DNA of 64,000 nt from Arachis hypogaea. Taxonomy: Eukaryota > Streptophyta > Magnoliopsida > Fabales > Fabaceae. The position numbers and the translations under genes are program-made. The DNA lies in NCBI RefSeq assembly GCF_003086295.3, contig NC_092054.1:39997294-40061293 (forward strand). The letters run 5' to 3'. The notes under the pieces are model-generated. The model saw nothing but the letters and a program-made list of their open reading frames with translations. It was not told the DNA's origin and ran no database searches. Of this stretch, positions 11,804 through 22,762 are shown one piece after another (position 1 is the first letter of the stretch; each line of letters opens with the position of its first letter).

Positions 11804-13262
11804 ATTGTTCGAGTTTGGACAACTGACGGTTTATTTTGTTGCTTAGATTAGGAAAAATTCTTCTTTTTGGTTTAGAGTCTTCTATTATTGTTTTTGGTTG
11901 AAATTTCTTTTTTTAAATCCTTATTTTTTCTTTTTAAATTTTTCGAAAATTTTATAAACTGATAATTGAGTTTTTCTGTTTGAGTTTGGTTTCATATTTT
12001 AAGTTTGGTGTCAATTGTATTTTTTATTTTATTTTCTTTTAAATTTTCGAATTTGTGTTCATTGTTCTTTCTTAATCTTCAAGTTGTTCTTGTTTATTTT
12101 CCTTGTTTGATCTTTGGTTTGTCTTATTTTGTGTCTTTTCTTATTTTTCTTGTGCTTTTTCGAATTTTTAGTTTCAAAAAAAAATTTATTTATTAAATAC
12201 GTTGTTAAAACACGTTAAATTTTATAGCTCAATTGGCTAGAGCGTTGTGCTTATGTTCTTGGTAATTGGCTATCTTTTTTAAAAAAACTTTTTCAAAAAT
12301 AATCTTTCTTTGATTAAATCTTGTGTCAAGCTTTAAGTTTGGTGTTTTCTTGTTAGTTTTTATTTAATTTTTGAAAATTTATTTTTGGTTTTCTAAAAAT
12401 TTTAAGTTTGGTGTTCTTCTTTTCATGTTCTTGAGTCCTTTGAGTCTTTGAATTTTTGTTCTTCATGTTCTTGTGAATCTTCAAGGTGTTCTTGAGTCTT
12501 TCTTGTGTTTTGATCTTAAAATTTTTATGTTTGGTGTTCTTTGGTATTTTTCCTCCAAATTTTCGAAAATAAGGAGCATTAAATCTAAAAATTTTAAGTT
12601 TTGTGTCTTTTTATTGTTTTTCTCTTTCCTCATTGAATTAAAAAATATCTTTTTCCTTTATTTTAATTGATTTTTCGAATTTTCCTTTTAAAAATTCAGA
12701 CTTTATTTTAAAATTTTTATTATCTTAGTTTTAAAAATTTCAAATTCAAATCTTTTTCAAAAAAATCATATCTTTTCAAAATCTTATCTTATCTTATTTC
12801 AAATTTCAAATTTCAACTTCCAAAATTCAAAATTCAAATTTCAAAATTTAAAATTCAAAATTTAATTTTCAAATTTAAAAAAATCAAATCTTTTCAAAAT
12901 TTAATTTTTTTTAAATCCTTATCTTATATTGTTGACTTTTTCGAAAATTCAAAATTCAATTTTTAAATTTCAATTTTCAAATTTCAATTTTTAAATTTTA
13001 AAATTTAAAATTTAAATTTCAAAACTTTTTAATTTAATTTAAATTCCTTATCTTCTCTTACCTAGCTTATCTTATCTTTTCTAATTTTAAATCTTTTTAA
13101 TTAATTAATTTAGTTTTCAATTTTCTTTTATTTCTTTTTCTTAGAATTTTTCGAAATTTTAGTCAATTTTTCATTTATTTTATTTTATTTTAATTTTGGT
13201 TTTCAAAAAAAAATTAAAAATATATTCTCTTTGCCATTCATATCAATTTCATTTTATCCATC
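11804..13262 (+). other. AT-rich untranslated leader of element A
   Basis: 1.46 kb between primer site and gag start with no credible gene. It is T-rich, with repeated AAGTTTGGTGTT-type words (near 12001, 12332, 12403, 12525, 12594), TTTTCGAAAA-type words and a tRNA-Ile-like half. Short frames here are T-rich noise. Confidence 0.75.
12222..12260 (+). other. tRNA-Ile-like 5' half in the leader of A
   Basis: TAGCTCAATTGGCTAGAGCG followed by TTGTGCTTAT resembles the D-arm and anticodon arm of plant tRNA-Ile (from memory: TAGCTCAGTTGGTTAGAGCG then TCGTGCTAAT). It contains an A-box-like word. No T-arm, B-box or acceptor end follows, so this is not a tRNA gene. Element B has two diverged copies. 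Confidence 0.6.
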
Positions 13263-16200
13263 ATGGATCTAAGTGGAAATGAACAGTCCAGAAGGACTCT
13301 GGGGTCATATGGTAATCCCACTACTGCTGCATATGGGAGTAGTATCTGTATACCCTTCATCAAAGCAGGCAGTTTTAAGCTAAATCCTCAGCTCATTGTC
13401 ATGGTGCAACAAAACTGCCAGTATTCCAGTCTTCCACATGAAGAACCTACTGAGTTTCTGGCACAATTCTTGCAAATTGCTGACACAGTACGTGACAAGG
13501 AGGTAGATCACGATGTATACAGATTGTTACTGTTTCCGTTTGCTGTAAAAGATCAAGCTAAAAGGTGGTTAAATAACCAACCCACAGTAAGCATAAGGAC
13601 ATAGAAACAGTTATCAGACAAATTCCTGAATCAATATTTCCCTCCAAAAAGGATGACACAGCTAAGGCTGGACATCCAAGGCTTTAAGCAAGAGGGTGAT
13701 GAATCCCTTTATGATGCCTCGGAGAGATACAGAGGGATGCTAAGGAAATGCCCCTCTCAAAAGTTTTCAGAATGGGTGCAGTTAGATATCTTCTATTATG
13801 GGCTTACAGAGAAAGCTCAAATTTCTCTAGACCACTCAGCTGGTGGATCTATGCACATGAGAAAGACAATTGAAGAGGCTCAAGAGCTTATTGATACAGT
13901 TGCCAGAAATTAGCATCTGTACCTAAGCAGTGAATCTTCCAAGAAAGAAGAGGCTAAAATAGTAACTGCTGAACTCAGTCCTGCAGAACAAATTACTAAA
14001 TTCAATCAGCAATTAGACTTTCTAACAAAACAGCTGGCCGAATTCAAGGAGATACTACAAGACACAAGAATGGCTAATCTGAATATGGAAGTACAGTTGA
14101 AGCAAACAAAACAGCAGTTATCAAAACAAATAACAGAAGAGTGCCAAGCAGTTCAATTAAGAAGTGGGAAAACATTAAATACCTCACTTCAAGGCAGCAG
14201 GAAGCCAAGAAATGAACAAACTGCTATTAAAAATCCCTCTGAGGATAGTAAGAGCCCAGAAAGGAATAACTCTGGCATTCAAACGCCAGAAACAGGCAAG
14301 GATTTGGCGTCAAACGCCCAATGGAAGCTCAGTTCTGGCGTTCAAACGCCAGAAATAAGTAAGGAGTTGGCATCCAACGCCACTCCAGCTTCTAACTCTG
14401 GCATTCAAATGCCAGTGAGGGATCAAACACACACAAGTGCTGATAACAACCCCTCTAAAAAGGCTTCTTCAACCACTTCTGTAGGAAATAAACCTGCAGC
14501 AACCAAGGTTGAGGAATACAAAGCCAAGATGCCTTATCCTCAAAAACTTCGCCAAGAGGAGCAGGATAAGCAATTTGCCCGCTTTGCAGACTATCTCAGG
14601 ACTCTTGAAATAAAGATTCCGTTTGCAGAGGCACTTGAGCAAATACCCTCTTATGCCAAGTTCATGAAAGATATCTTGAGTCATAAGAAGGATTGGAGAG
14701 AAACTGAAAGAGTTCTCCTCACTGAAGAATGCAGTGCAGTCATTCTAAAAAGCTTCCCAGAAAAGCTTAAAGATCCCGGGAGCTTTATGATACCATACAT
14801 ATTAGAGGGTAATTGCACTAAGACAACTTTATGTGATCTTGGGACAAGCATCAACCTAATCCCTGCATCCACTATCAGAAAGCTTGGCTTGACTGAAGAG
14901 GTCAAACCAACCCGGATCTGTCTTCAACTTGCTGATGACTCCATTAAATACCCATCAGGCATAATTGAGGACATGATTGTCAAGGTTGGGCCATTTGCCT
15001 TCCCTACTGACTTTGTAGTGCTGGAAATGGAGGAGCACAAGAGTGCAACTCTCATTCTAGGAAGACCATTCCTAGCAACTGGACGAACCCTCATTGACGT
15101 CCAAAAAGGGGAGATAACCCTAAGAGTCAATGAGGATGAGTTTAAGTTGAATGTTGTCAAAGCTATGCAACATCCAGACACATCAGACGACTGCCTGAGC
15201 GTTGATATTATTGACTCCCTGGTGGAAGAGGTCAATATGACTGAGAGTCTCGAATCAGAGCTAGAGGACATTTTTAAAGATGTTCAGCCTGATCTGGAGG
15301 ATTCAGAGAAATTGAAAGAGCCTCTGAAACTTCCTCAGGAAGAGGAAAAACCTCCTAAACCCGAGCTCAAACCATTACCACCATCCCTGAAATATGCATT
15401 TCTGGGAGAAGGTGACACTTTTCCGGTGATCATAAGCTCTACTTTAAATCCTCTGGAAGAGGAAGCGCTACTTCAAATGCTAAGGACACACAAGACAGCT
15501 CTTGGGTGGTCCATAAGTGACCTTAAGGGCATCAGCCCAGCAAGATGCATGCACAAGATCCTATTGAAGGATGATTCTAAGCCAGTGGTTCAACCACAGA
15601 GGCGGCTAAATCCAGCCATAAAGGAAGTGGTGCAGAAAGAGGTCACCAAGTTACTGGAGGCTGGGATTATTTATCCTATTTCTGATAGCCCCTGAGTGAG
15701 CCCTGTCCAAGTTGTCCCTAAAAAGGGAGGCATGACAGTGGTTCATAATGAAAAAAATGAACTGGTTCCTACAAGAACAGTTACAGGGTGGCGCATGTGT
15801 TTTGACTATAGAAGGCTCAATACAGCCACCAGAAAGGATCATTTTCCTTTACCATTCATAGACCAGATGCTAGAAAGACTAGCAGGTCATGATTATTACT
15901 GCTTTTTAGATGGCTATTCAGGCTACAACCAAATTGTAGTAGATCCTCAGGATCAAGAGAAAACAGCATTCACATGTCCATCTGGAGTATTTGCCTACAG
16001 AAGGATGCCATTTGGGCTGTGTAATGCACCTGTAACTTTTCAGAGATGCATACTCTTTATTTTCTCTGATATGGTGGAAAAATTTCTGGAAGTCTTCATG
16101 GATGACTTCTCAGTATATGGAGACTCATTTAGCTCCTGTCTTGATCACCTGACACTGGTTCTGAAAAGATGCCAAGAGACTAACCTGGTTTTAAATTGGG

Positions 16201-17093
16201 AAAAATGTCACTTTATGGTGACTGAAGGGATTGTCCTTGGGCACAAGATTTTGAACAAGGGAATAGAGGTGGATCAAGCTAAGGTAGAGGTAATTGAAAA
16301 ATTACCACCACCTGCCAATGTTAAGGCAATCAGAAGCTTTCTGGGGCATGCAGAATTCTATAGGAGGTTTATAAAGGATTTTTCAAAAATTGCAAAACCT
16401 CTTAGCAATCTGCTAGCTGCTGACACACTATTTGTGTTTGACACAGAGTGTCTGCAGGCGTTTGAAACTCTGAAAGCTAAGCTGGTCACAGCACCAGTTA
16501 TTTCTGCACCAGACTAGACATTACCATTTGAACTAATGTGTGATGCCAGTGACCATGCCATTGGTGCAGTACTGGAACAGAGGCATAATAAGCTTCTGCA
16601 TGTTATTTATTATGCTAGCCGCATTTTAAATGATGCCCAGAAAAATTACACAACCACAGAAAAAGAATTGCTTGCAGTGGTTTATGCCATTGACAAGTTT
16701 AGATCATACTTAGTAGGATCAAAAGTGATTGTGTATACTGACCATACTGCTCTTAAATATCTACTCACAAAGCAGGATTCAAAACCTAGGCTCATAAGAT
16801 GGGTGTTGCTTCTGCAAGAGTTTGATATAGAAATAAGAGACAGAAAAGGGACAGAGAATTAAGTAGCTGATCATTTGTCCCGGATAGAACCAGTAGCAGG
16901 AGCATCCCTCCCTCCTACTGAGATCTCTAAAACCTTTCCGGATGAGCAATTGTTTGCTATTCAGGAAGCTCTGTGGTTTGCAGACATTGCAAACTATAAG
17001 ACACAAGGTTCTCCTTCTGTAACCATGGAGAGGAAGCATGAAAAGCTTCTCTCAATACAGAGTCAAACAAAACCCCCCACATTCAAACTCTAA
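13263..17093 (+). pseudogene. gag-pol pseudogene of element A (gag, protease, RT, RNase H)
   Basis: One frame opens at ATG 13263, the same start context as B (ATCCATCATGGA). It is interrupted by stops at 13602 (TAG), 13911 (TAG), 15693 (TGA), 16515 (TAG) and 16860 (TAA). Gag: FLAQFLQIADTV, RWLNNQP, FLNQYFPPKRM. An insert with GGCGTT palindromes lies at 14270-14415. Protease: LCDLGTSINLIPASTIRKLGL, where A/B consensus GAS has become [34 protein letters not shown], and FMDD in place of YxDD. RNase [33 protein letters not shown]. Homology to B ends near 16997; the integrase zinc finger, core and C-terminus are deleted. No frameshift was seen. Confidence 0.9.
14270..14415 (+). repeat. GGCGTT palindromes inside gag-pol of A
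   Basis: Three words of the type CTGGC(G/A)TTCAAACGCCAG at about 14270, 14335 and 14398, read in frame as SGIQTPE/SGVQTPE. They match the palindromes of the LTR. Confidence 0.85.
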
Positions 17094-17149
17094 GTTTGGT
17101 GTTGGGAGGCCACAACCAAACTCTAAGTTTGGTGTTGGGAGGTTCCAAC
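17084..17149 (+). repeat. 33-bp tandem duplication around AAGTTTGG
   Basis: Two copies (17084-17116, 17117-17149) of CAAACTCTAAGTTTGGTGTT plus GGGAGG. CCAAAC...GTTTGG can pair. It lies at the scar where integrase was deleted. Confidence 0.85.
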
Positions 17150-17216
17150 CTTGCTCTGATTATCTGTGAGGCTTCATGAGAGCTCACTGTCAAGCTATTG
17201 ACATTAAAAAGCGCTT

Positions 17217-17234
17217 GTTGGGAGGTAACCCAAT
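17217..17234 (+). promoter_or_regulatory. conserved hairpin downstream of pol (element A)
   Basis: TTGGG-AGGTAA-CCCAA inside GCGCTTGTTGGGAGGTAACC. Element B has the same place as GCTGGG-AGGCAA-CCCAGC with a paired change, so pairing looks maintained. Function unknown. Confidence 0.55.
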
Positions 17235-17367
17235 GTTATTTAATCATATCTATTTTATTTTCTTTTTGTTATTTCGTGATTTATTAGGTTGATGATCATG
17301 TGAAGTCACAAAAACTACTGAAAAATAAAAAACAGCATTAAAAACAACACACCCTGGAGGAGAGCAG

Positions 17368-17417
17368 TCTGGCATTTAAACGCCAGAAACAAGCATCTGC
17401 CTGGCGTTAAACGCCAG
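17368..17417 (+). repeat. GGCGTT palindromes in 3' region of A
   Basis: TCTGGCATTTAAACGCCAGA (17368) and CTGGCGTTAAACGCCAG (17401-17417). Same word as in the LTR and gag. Confidence 0.85.
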
Positions 17418-17601
17418 GATTGCACAGCAAGGGCATTTTACACGCCTAATTGGAGTAGGGATGTTAAGTCCTTGACCCCACTTGATCTGGGGACCCTACA
17501 GGATCCCCACCTATCTCACCATTCAAATTCAAACAATTCCCCTCCCAAACCCACCCATTCACACACCTCCGTATCCTCCATATTCTCCACTTCTTTCTTC
17601 T

Positions 17602-17640
17602 TTTGCTCGAGGACGAGCAAACCTTTTAAGTTTGGTATGG
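17602..17640 (+). promoter_or_regulatory. internal AGGA-loop hairpin plus AAGTTTGG motif (element A)
   Basis: TTTGCTCG-AGGA-CGAGCAAA (17602-17621), an 8-bp stem, followed by CCTTTTAAGTTTGGTATGG. A second copy with a changed stem stands at the 3' LTR (18905). Element B has TTTGCTTG/CAAGCAAA here, a compensated change. Confidence 0.75.
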
Positions 17641-17663
17641 TAAAATCATTGCTTTTTGTTTTT

Positions 17664-17700
17664 CCATAATTCAGTGGTAGAGCAATTGACTGCAGATCAA
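17664..17700 (+). other. tRNA-Cys-like 5' half in the 3' region of A
   Basis: The 37-nt stretch holds TTCAGTGGTAGAGCA then TTGACTGCAGATCAA, which matches the D-arm and anticodon arm of plant tRNA-Cys(GCA) with about three differences (recalled consensus). The anticodon GCA is present. The match stops after the anticodon arm and no T-arm follows. Not seen at the matching position of element B. Confidence 0.65.
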
Positions 17701-17704
17701 AGAG

Positions 17705-18904
17705 CTATGAGGAAGGAGCAACAAAGGCAATGAAGAGACATAGAGGAGCTCAAGAGCACCATTGGTTCTTCAAGAAGAGGAAGACGCCACCCTCACTAAT
17801 GTGGACCCGTTCCTTAATCTCCTTGTTCTTATTTCTCTGTTTTTTCATTTACTATGCTTCATGTTTAATTATGTTTGTGTCTTTACTATATGATCACTAG
17901 TATTTAAGTGTCTATGTCTTAAAGATATGAATGTCCTATGAACCCATCACCTTTCTTAAATGAAAATTGTTTTCTAAAAATGAAAAAGAAGTACATGAAT
18001 TTTGAATCTTAAAATAGTTTAATTATTTTGATGTGGTGGCAATACTTTTTGTTTTCTGAATGAATGCTTGAACAGTGCATATGTCTTTTGAATTTGTTGT
18101 TTATGAATGTTAAAATTGTTGGCTCTTGAAAGAATGATGAAAAAGGAGAAATGTTATTTGATAATCTGAAAAATCATAAAAATGATTCTTGAAGCAAGAA
18201 AAAGCAGTGAAGAATAAAGCTTGCAGAAAAAAATATGAAAAAAAAGAGAGCAAGAAAAAGAAAAAGCAAGCAGAAAAAGCCAAAAGCTCTTTAAACCAAA
18301 AGGCAAGAGAAAAAAGCCAATAGCCCTTAAAACCAAAAGGCAAGGGTAATAAAAAAGAATCCAAGGCTTTGAGCATCAGTGGATAGGAGGGCCTAAAGGA
18401 ATAAAATCCTGGCCTAAGCGGCTAAACCAAGCTGTCCCTAACCATGTGCTTATGGCGTGAAGGTGTCAAGTGAAAACTTGAGACTGATCGGTTAAAGTCG
18501 AGATCCAAAGCAAAAACAGAGTGTGCTTAAGAACCTGGACACCTCTAATTGGGGACATTAGCAAAGCTGAGTCACAATCTGAAAAGGTTCACCCAGTTAT
18601 GTGTCTGTGGCATGTATGTATCCGGTGGTAATACTGGAAAACAGAGTGCTTAGGGCCACGGCCAAGACTCATAAAGTAACTATGTTCAAGAATCAACATA
18701 CTGAACTAGGAGAATCAATAATACTATCTGAATTCTGAGTTCCTATAGATACCAATCATTCTGAACTTCAAAGGATAAAGTGAGATGCCAAAACTGTTCA
18801 GAAGCAAAAAGCTAATAGCCTCGCTCATCTAACTAAGACTGATCTTCATAGATGTTTTTGGAATTCATTGTACATTCTCTTCTTTTTATCCTACTTTGTT
18901 TTTA
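17705..18904 (+). other. 3' non-coding block of element A
   Basis: About 1.2 kb without a credible gene, closely matching 32880-34079 of element B. It has a purine-rich tract (AAGAAAAAGCAAGCAG region, 18180-18320), then the GGCCTAAGCGGCTAAACC and CACCTCTAATTGGGGAC regions. Conservation despite the absence of coding suggests a role in the RNA. Confidence 0.75.
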
Positions 18905-18942
18905 GTTGCTTGGGGACAAGCAACAATTTAAGTTTGGTATTG
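18905..18942 (+). promoter_or_regulatory. terminal hairpin and polypurine-like site of element A
   Basis: GTTGCTTG-GGGA-CAAGCAAC (18905-18924), then AATTTAAGTTTGGTATTG directly before the 3' LTR. The expected purine run is eroded to AAGTTTGG. Confidence 0.75.
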
Positions 18943-20421
18943 TGATGAGCGGATAATTTATACGCTTTTTGGCATTATTTTTAGGTAGTTTTTAATATGT
19001 TTTAGTCACTTTTTATTATATTTTTATTAGTTTTTAAATAAAAATCACATTTCTAGACTTTACTATGAGTTTGTGTGTTTTTCTATGATTTCAGGTATTT
19101 TTTGGTTGAAATTGAGGGAGCTGAGCAAAAATCTGATTCAGGCTGAAAAAGGACTGCAGATGCTGTTGGATTCTGACCTCCCTGCACTCGAAATAGATTT
19201 TCTGGAGCTACAGGAGTCCAAATGGCACGCTCTCAATTGTGTTGGAAAGTAGACATCTAGGGCTTTCCATGTTCCTTGTTGCATTCTGGCGTTAAACACC
19301 AGAAACAGGTTGCAAGTTGGAGTTAAACGCCAGAAACAGGTTACAACCTGGCGTTTAACTCTGGAAACAGCCTAGGCACGTGTAAAGCTCAAGTCTCAGC
19401 CCCAACACACACCAAGTGGGCCCCAGAAGTGGATTTCTGCACTATCTATCTTAGTTTACTCATTTTTTGTAAACCTAGGTTACTAGTTTAGTATTTAAAC
19501 AACTTTTAGAGATTTATTTTGTACCTCATGACATTTTAGATCTAAACTTTGTACTCTTTAACGGTATGAGTCTCTAAACTCCATTGTTGGGGGTGAGGAG
19601 CTCTGTTGTGTCTCGATGAATTAATGCAATTATTTCTGTTTTCTATTCAAACATGCTTGTTTCTGTCTAAGATGTTCATTCGCACTTCAATATGATGGAT
19701 GTGATGATCCGTGACACTCATCACCATTCTCAACTTATGAACACGTAACTGACAGCCACCTCCGTTCTACCTTCGATTGAATGAGTATCTCTTGGATTCC
19801 TTAATCAGAATCTTCGTGGTATAAGCTAGAATCCATTGGCAGCATTCTTGAGAATCCGGAAAGTCTAAACATTGTTTGTCGTATTCTGAGTAGGATTCAG
19901 GGATTGAATGACTGTGACAAGCTTCAAACTCACAAGGGTTGGGCATAGTGACAGACGCAAAAGGATCAATGGATCCTATTCCAGCATGAGTGAGAACCGA
20001 CAGATGATTAGCCATACGGTGACAGCGCACCTGGACCATTTTCACTGAGAGGACGGATGGTAGCCATTAACAACGGTGATCCACCAACACACAGCTTGCC
20101 ATAGGAGGAACCTTGCGTGCGTGAAGAAGAAGACAGGGGGAAAGCAGAGATTCAGAAGACAAAGCATCTCCAAAACTCCAACATATTCTCCATTACTGCA
20201 GAACAAGTATTTATTTCATGCTCTTTTATTTTTCGCAATTTAAACTGATAAATATAATTGATATCCTGACTAAGAGTTACAAGATAACCATAGATTGCTT
20301 CAAGCCAACAATCTCCGTGGGATTCGACCCTTACTCACGTAAGGTATTACTTGGACGACCCAGTGCACTCGCTGGTTAGTGGTACGAGTTGTAAAAAGTG
20401 TGATTTACAATTCATGCACTA
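18943..20421 (+). mobile_element. 3' LTR of element A
   Basis: TGATGAGCGG to GCACTA (end CCA changed to CTA), 1479 bp. It lacks a segment of about 60 bp present in the 5' LTR, including the TATA-like TATATAATAG, a deletion between two TTCCAT words near 19270. Confidence 0.9.
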
Positions 20422-20426
20422 GTCCG

Positions 20427-21694
20427 CACAGGACCTGTGCCCACGCACAGGAGAAAAATCAGCATTTAAGCCCATGCACAGACCTGTGCGTCCGCACAGG
20501 TACCAGCGCATGCTTCCATTAAAAATTCCCGTGACTCGCGATTTTGGGGGTTTTTTGGCCTATTTTTGAAGGCTTGGAGGCTGAAATGAAGGGCTATATG
20601 AAAGAGCAACAACACATAACAAAGGGAGCCATCTTAGAATAGTTTTTAGGAGTAGTTTTAGGGTAGTTAGCTTAGGTTTTCTCTCTAGTTCATTAGGGTT
20701 TCAATTAGGTTTTCAATGTAGAATTTTATAGTTCAAGTTTTTCTCTTGGATTTTACTATCTCATTGTAAGTATTTCTTTAATTTCTCTTTTAATTACATT
20801 ACTTGTTCTACACTTTCATCTATTTTTATTTCTCTTGTCAATATTTACATAGTCTTGCAATTCTGGATTCTTAGTTGTTTAATTTGATGTTTGATGGCTT
20901 TTATATATTTGTTTGAGTTGTCATTATTGATTTTGATCATTTATGGTTTATAGCTTTCACTATTTTTCCAATTTTACCATGTTTTATGTTTATGCCCTCT
21001 ATGTATTTGATGAAATGCCAATCTTAGTTATGGGGTAGATTTCCACCCCTTGGTTTGGGGAAATAAGTTTATGGATTACTAGAGCCATAATGTCCAACAT
21101 TTAATGGTAATTCTTGGGGAGTTAGTTGATTCTTGTTTCCATTAAAGCTAGCCTTTTATCAACTAGTTTGGTAAGTTAGTTAGAACTTATGGATTAAGGT
21201 CAATTATGCTTGCTTGACTTACTCCTCGATGTTAAGGGTTAACTAAGTGAGATTAAATCATGATAATTATCATAGTTGTGGTTATGTCAAGGAAGGGATT
21301 CCATAATTCATCCCAAGTCAAGGTTTCATTTATGTTTTGAACCACTCTTTAATCACTTTATAGTTTTACTTGTTTGTATTACATACATAGTTCTTTTATT
21401 CCTTTATTGCTTTATTAATTGTAATTTTGTCTTGTTCTTTTATTTCTTTATTTGTTTGCTTCCTTATTATTAAAAACACCCCTTGTTTCCCACAACCAAA
21501 ATTGTGTGCACTCTTTGGCATTAGTTCCTAGGGAGAACGACCCGGGACTTAAAACTCCCGGTTATTTTGTGTTGATTGTGACATCTTTAGGATTATAATT
21601 TGATTGATGATCAATGGTTGGGTTTAGACTATACTTTCAATATCAATCCTATTTTTAGTGCAAAAATCCAAACCTATGCTTTTGGTCATCGTCA
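20427..21694 (+). mobile_element. solo LTR H, right part
   Basis: It continues 9862-10261 after the 20422-20426 duplication of element A. It ends CATCGTCA at 21694, followed by ATCTA (21695-21699), the same 5-bp target duplication as on the left. No gene; short frames only. Confidence 0.85.
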
Positions 21695-22744
21695 ATCTAC
21701 TACTTCTTTAATTGCAACTTGCTGTTCCACATCCGGTGATTCCTCTTCTTCAAGCTGAAATAACATGAAGTGTCAATTTGGGCACTTATGGAGAGCCGTG
21801 TACTTCTAATCGCATCGATAACACAAGCCTTTGGCTCTCTTAGGCTGAATATCAGCTGAGGATAACTTGCAAATTGGATTTTATGGAGAAGAAGCGGAGG
21901 AATGTTAGGATGGCGCTGGCAGTAATAGAGTTGAGCTTGTACATAGAGAAGGCTTAGGTTAAGTTAAAGCCAGGGTCTGAGAGTTAACAGAGCGGAACAA
22001 GACTGGCATCGTAGTGGTACTCGGATTGGAGGAGAACTTGTCCTCGTATAAACGGGCCAAGCTCACGGCCCTCATTAAGGAAGGCGGACATTGCGCCTTG
22101 ACGTCGCGCCTAATATCCTTTTGTAACCCACTAATGAAACAATTCTTAAAGGCACCCGTGGGATCAATGTGGGATCTGTTAGCCAATGCCATAAATTCTG
22201 CATAATAATTGGAAATCAACCCTTGTTGTTGGAGTTTGAAAAAAAGTTCTCTCGGCGATTCAAACAGCGAAGGACCAAACTCAATTTCAATTGATCTCTT
22301 CAATTAGGTCCAAGAATGAAAGGGGGATGTATGCTGCATCATCTAAAACCAGGGGATTGCCATACCCGACATGTGCATCACAGTGAAACTCACTTGTTCC
22401 TCCTCAGGAACCCGAAAGAGCTCAAAATATTGATCAACAAAAAAAATCTAAGTTAAGGCATCAAATCCATCAAATTTGGCCAAATTGCACTTTACCTTCC
22501 GAGGTTGCACAGTTCCAGGCCAAGAATGATCCCCTTCAAAGTTCGTGCCATGGTGAGAACCCAAAACAACCGATCGAGCCTGAGATGACTCATTAGCGAT
22601 TTGGGAAATGGAGTCTTGGAAAGACTCGAATTTAAGATCTATTGCTTCCTTCAATCAAGCACGTTTAGATCTATTCTCCTCCATTATCTGAAATAGCTTA
22701 TTGACATCGGCCTCCAAACACTTCATTCTGGTGTTGTCTACCAT
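21695..22744 (-). pseudogene. chromovirus gag (minus copy)
   Basis: Starts at ATG 22744 (MVDNTRMKCLEADVNKLF), 18 bases inside the 5' LTR end. It continues with KEAIDLKFESFQDSISQIANES (22654-22448), then gag core FGPSLFESPRELFFKLQQQGLISNYYAEFMALANR (22303-21959). A zinc-knuckle-like CYRCD...HKC follows near 21815. A stop lies near 22657 and the frame is broken several times. The gene is cut at 21695 by LTR H and resumes at 9861. Gag packages the element RNA in cytoplasmic particles. Confidence 0.82.
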
Positions 22745-22762
22745 GGCAATGAAAGCACCAAA
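22745..22762 (-). promoter_or_regulatory. putative primer-binding site of the minus chromovirus
   Basis: On the minus strand TTGGTGCTTTCATTGCC lies between the LTR end and the gag ATG. Position fits a primer site; I cannot assign the tRNA. Confidence 0.5.

Larger units (their letters stand above)
10267..20421 (+). mobile_element. element A: FIDEL-like Ty3/gypsy retrotransposon, integrase-deleted
   Basis: A 10,155-bp element with LTRs at both ends, a tRNA-Asp-type primer site, a long AT-rich leader, one gag-pol frame and a long 3' non-coding block. The target duplication is ATCCG (10262-10266) against GTCCG (20422-20426), one mismatch. It sits inside solo LTR H. Integrase has been lost and five in-frame stops interrupt gag-pol, so it could only move with help. 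The two LTRs differ by large private deletions, so this is older than element B. Confidence 0.92.

Noticed and set aside
12222..12260. A functional tRNA gene
   Set aside because: Only the 5' half is present, with no T-arm, B-box or acceptor pairing. The same holds for 17664-17700 and 26556-26600.
17093..18942. Envelope-like gene after pol, as in some Athila-type elements
   Set aside because: No frame of useful length in A or B between pol and the 3' LTR; only T-rich or antisense short frames.
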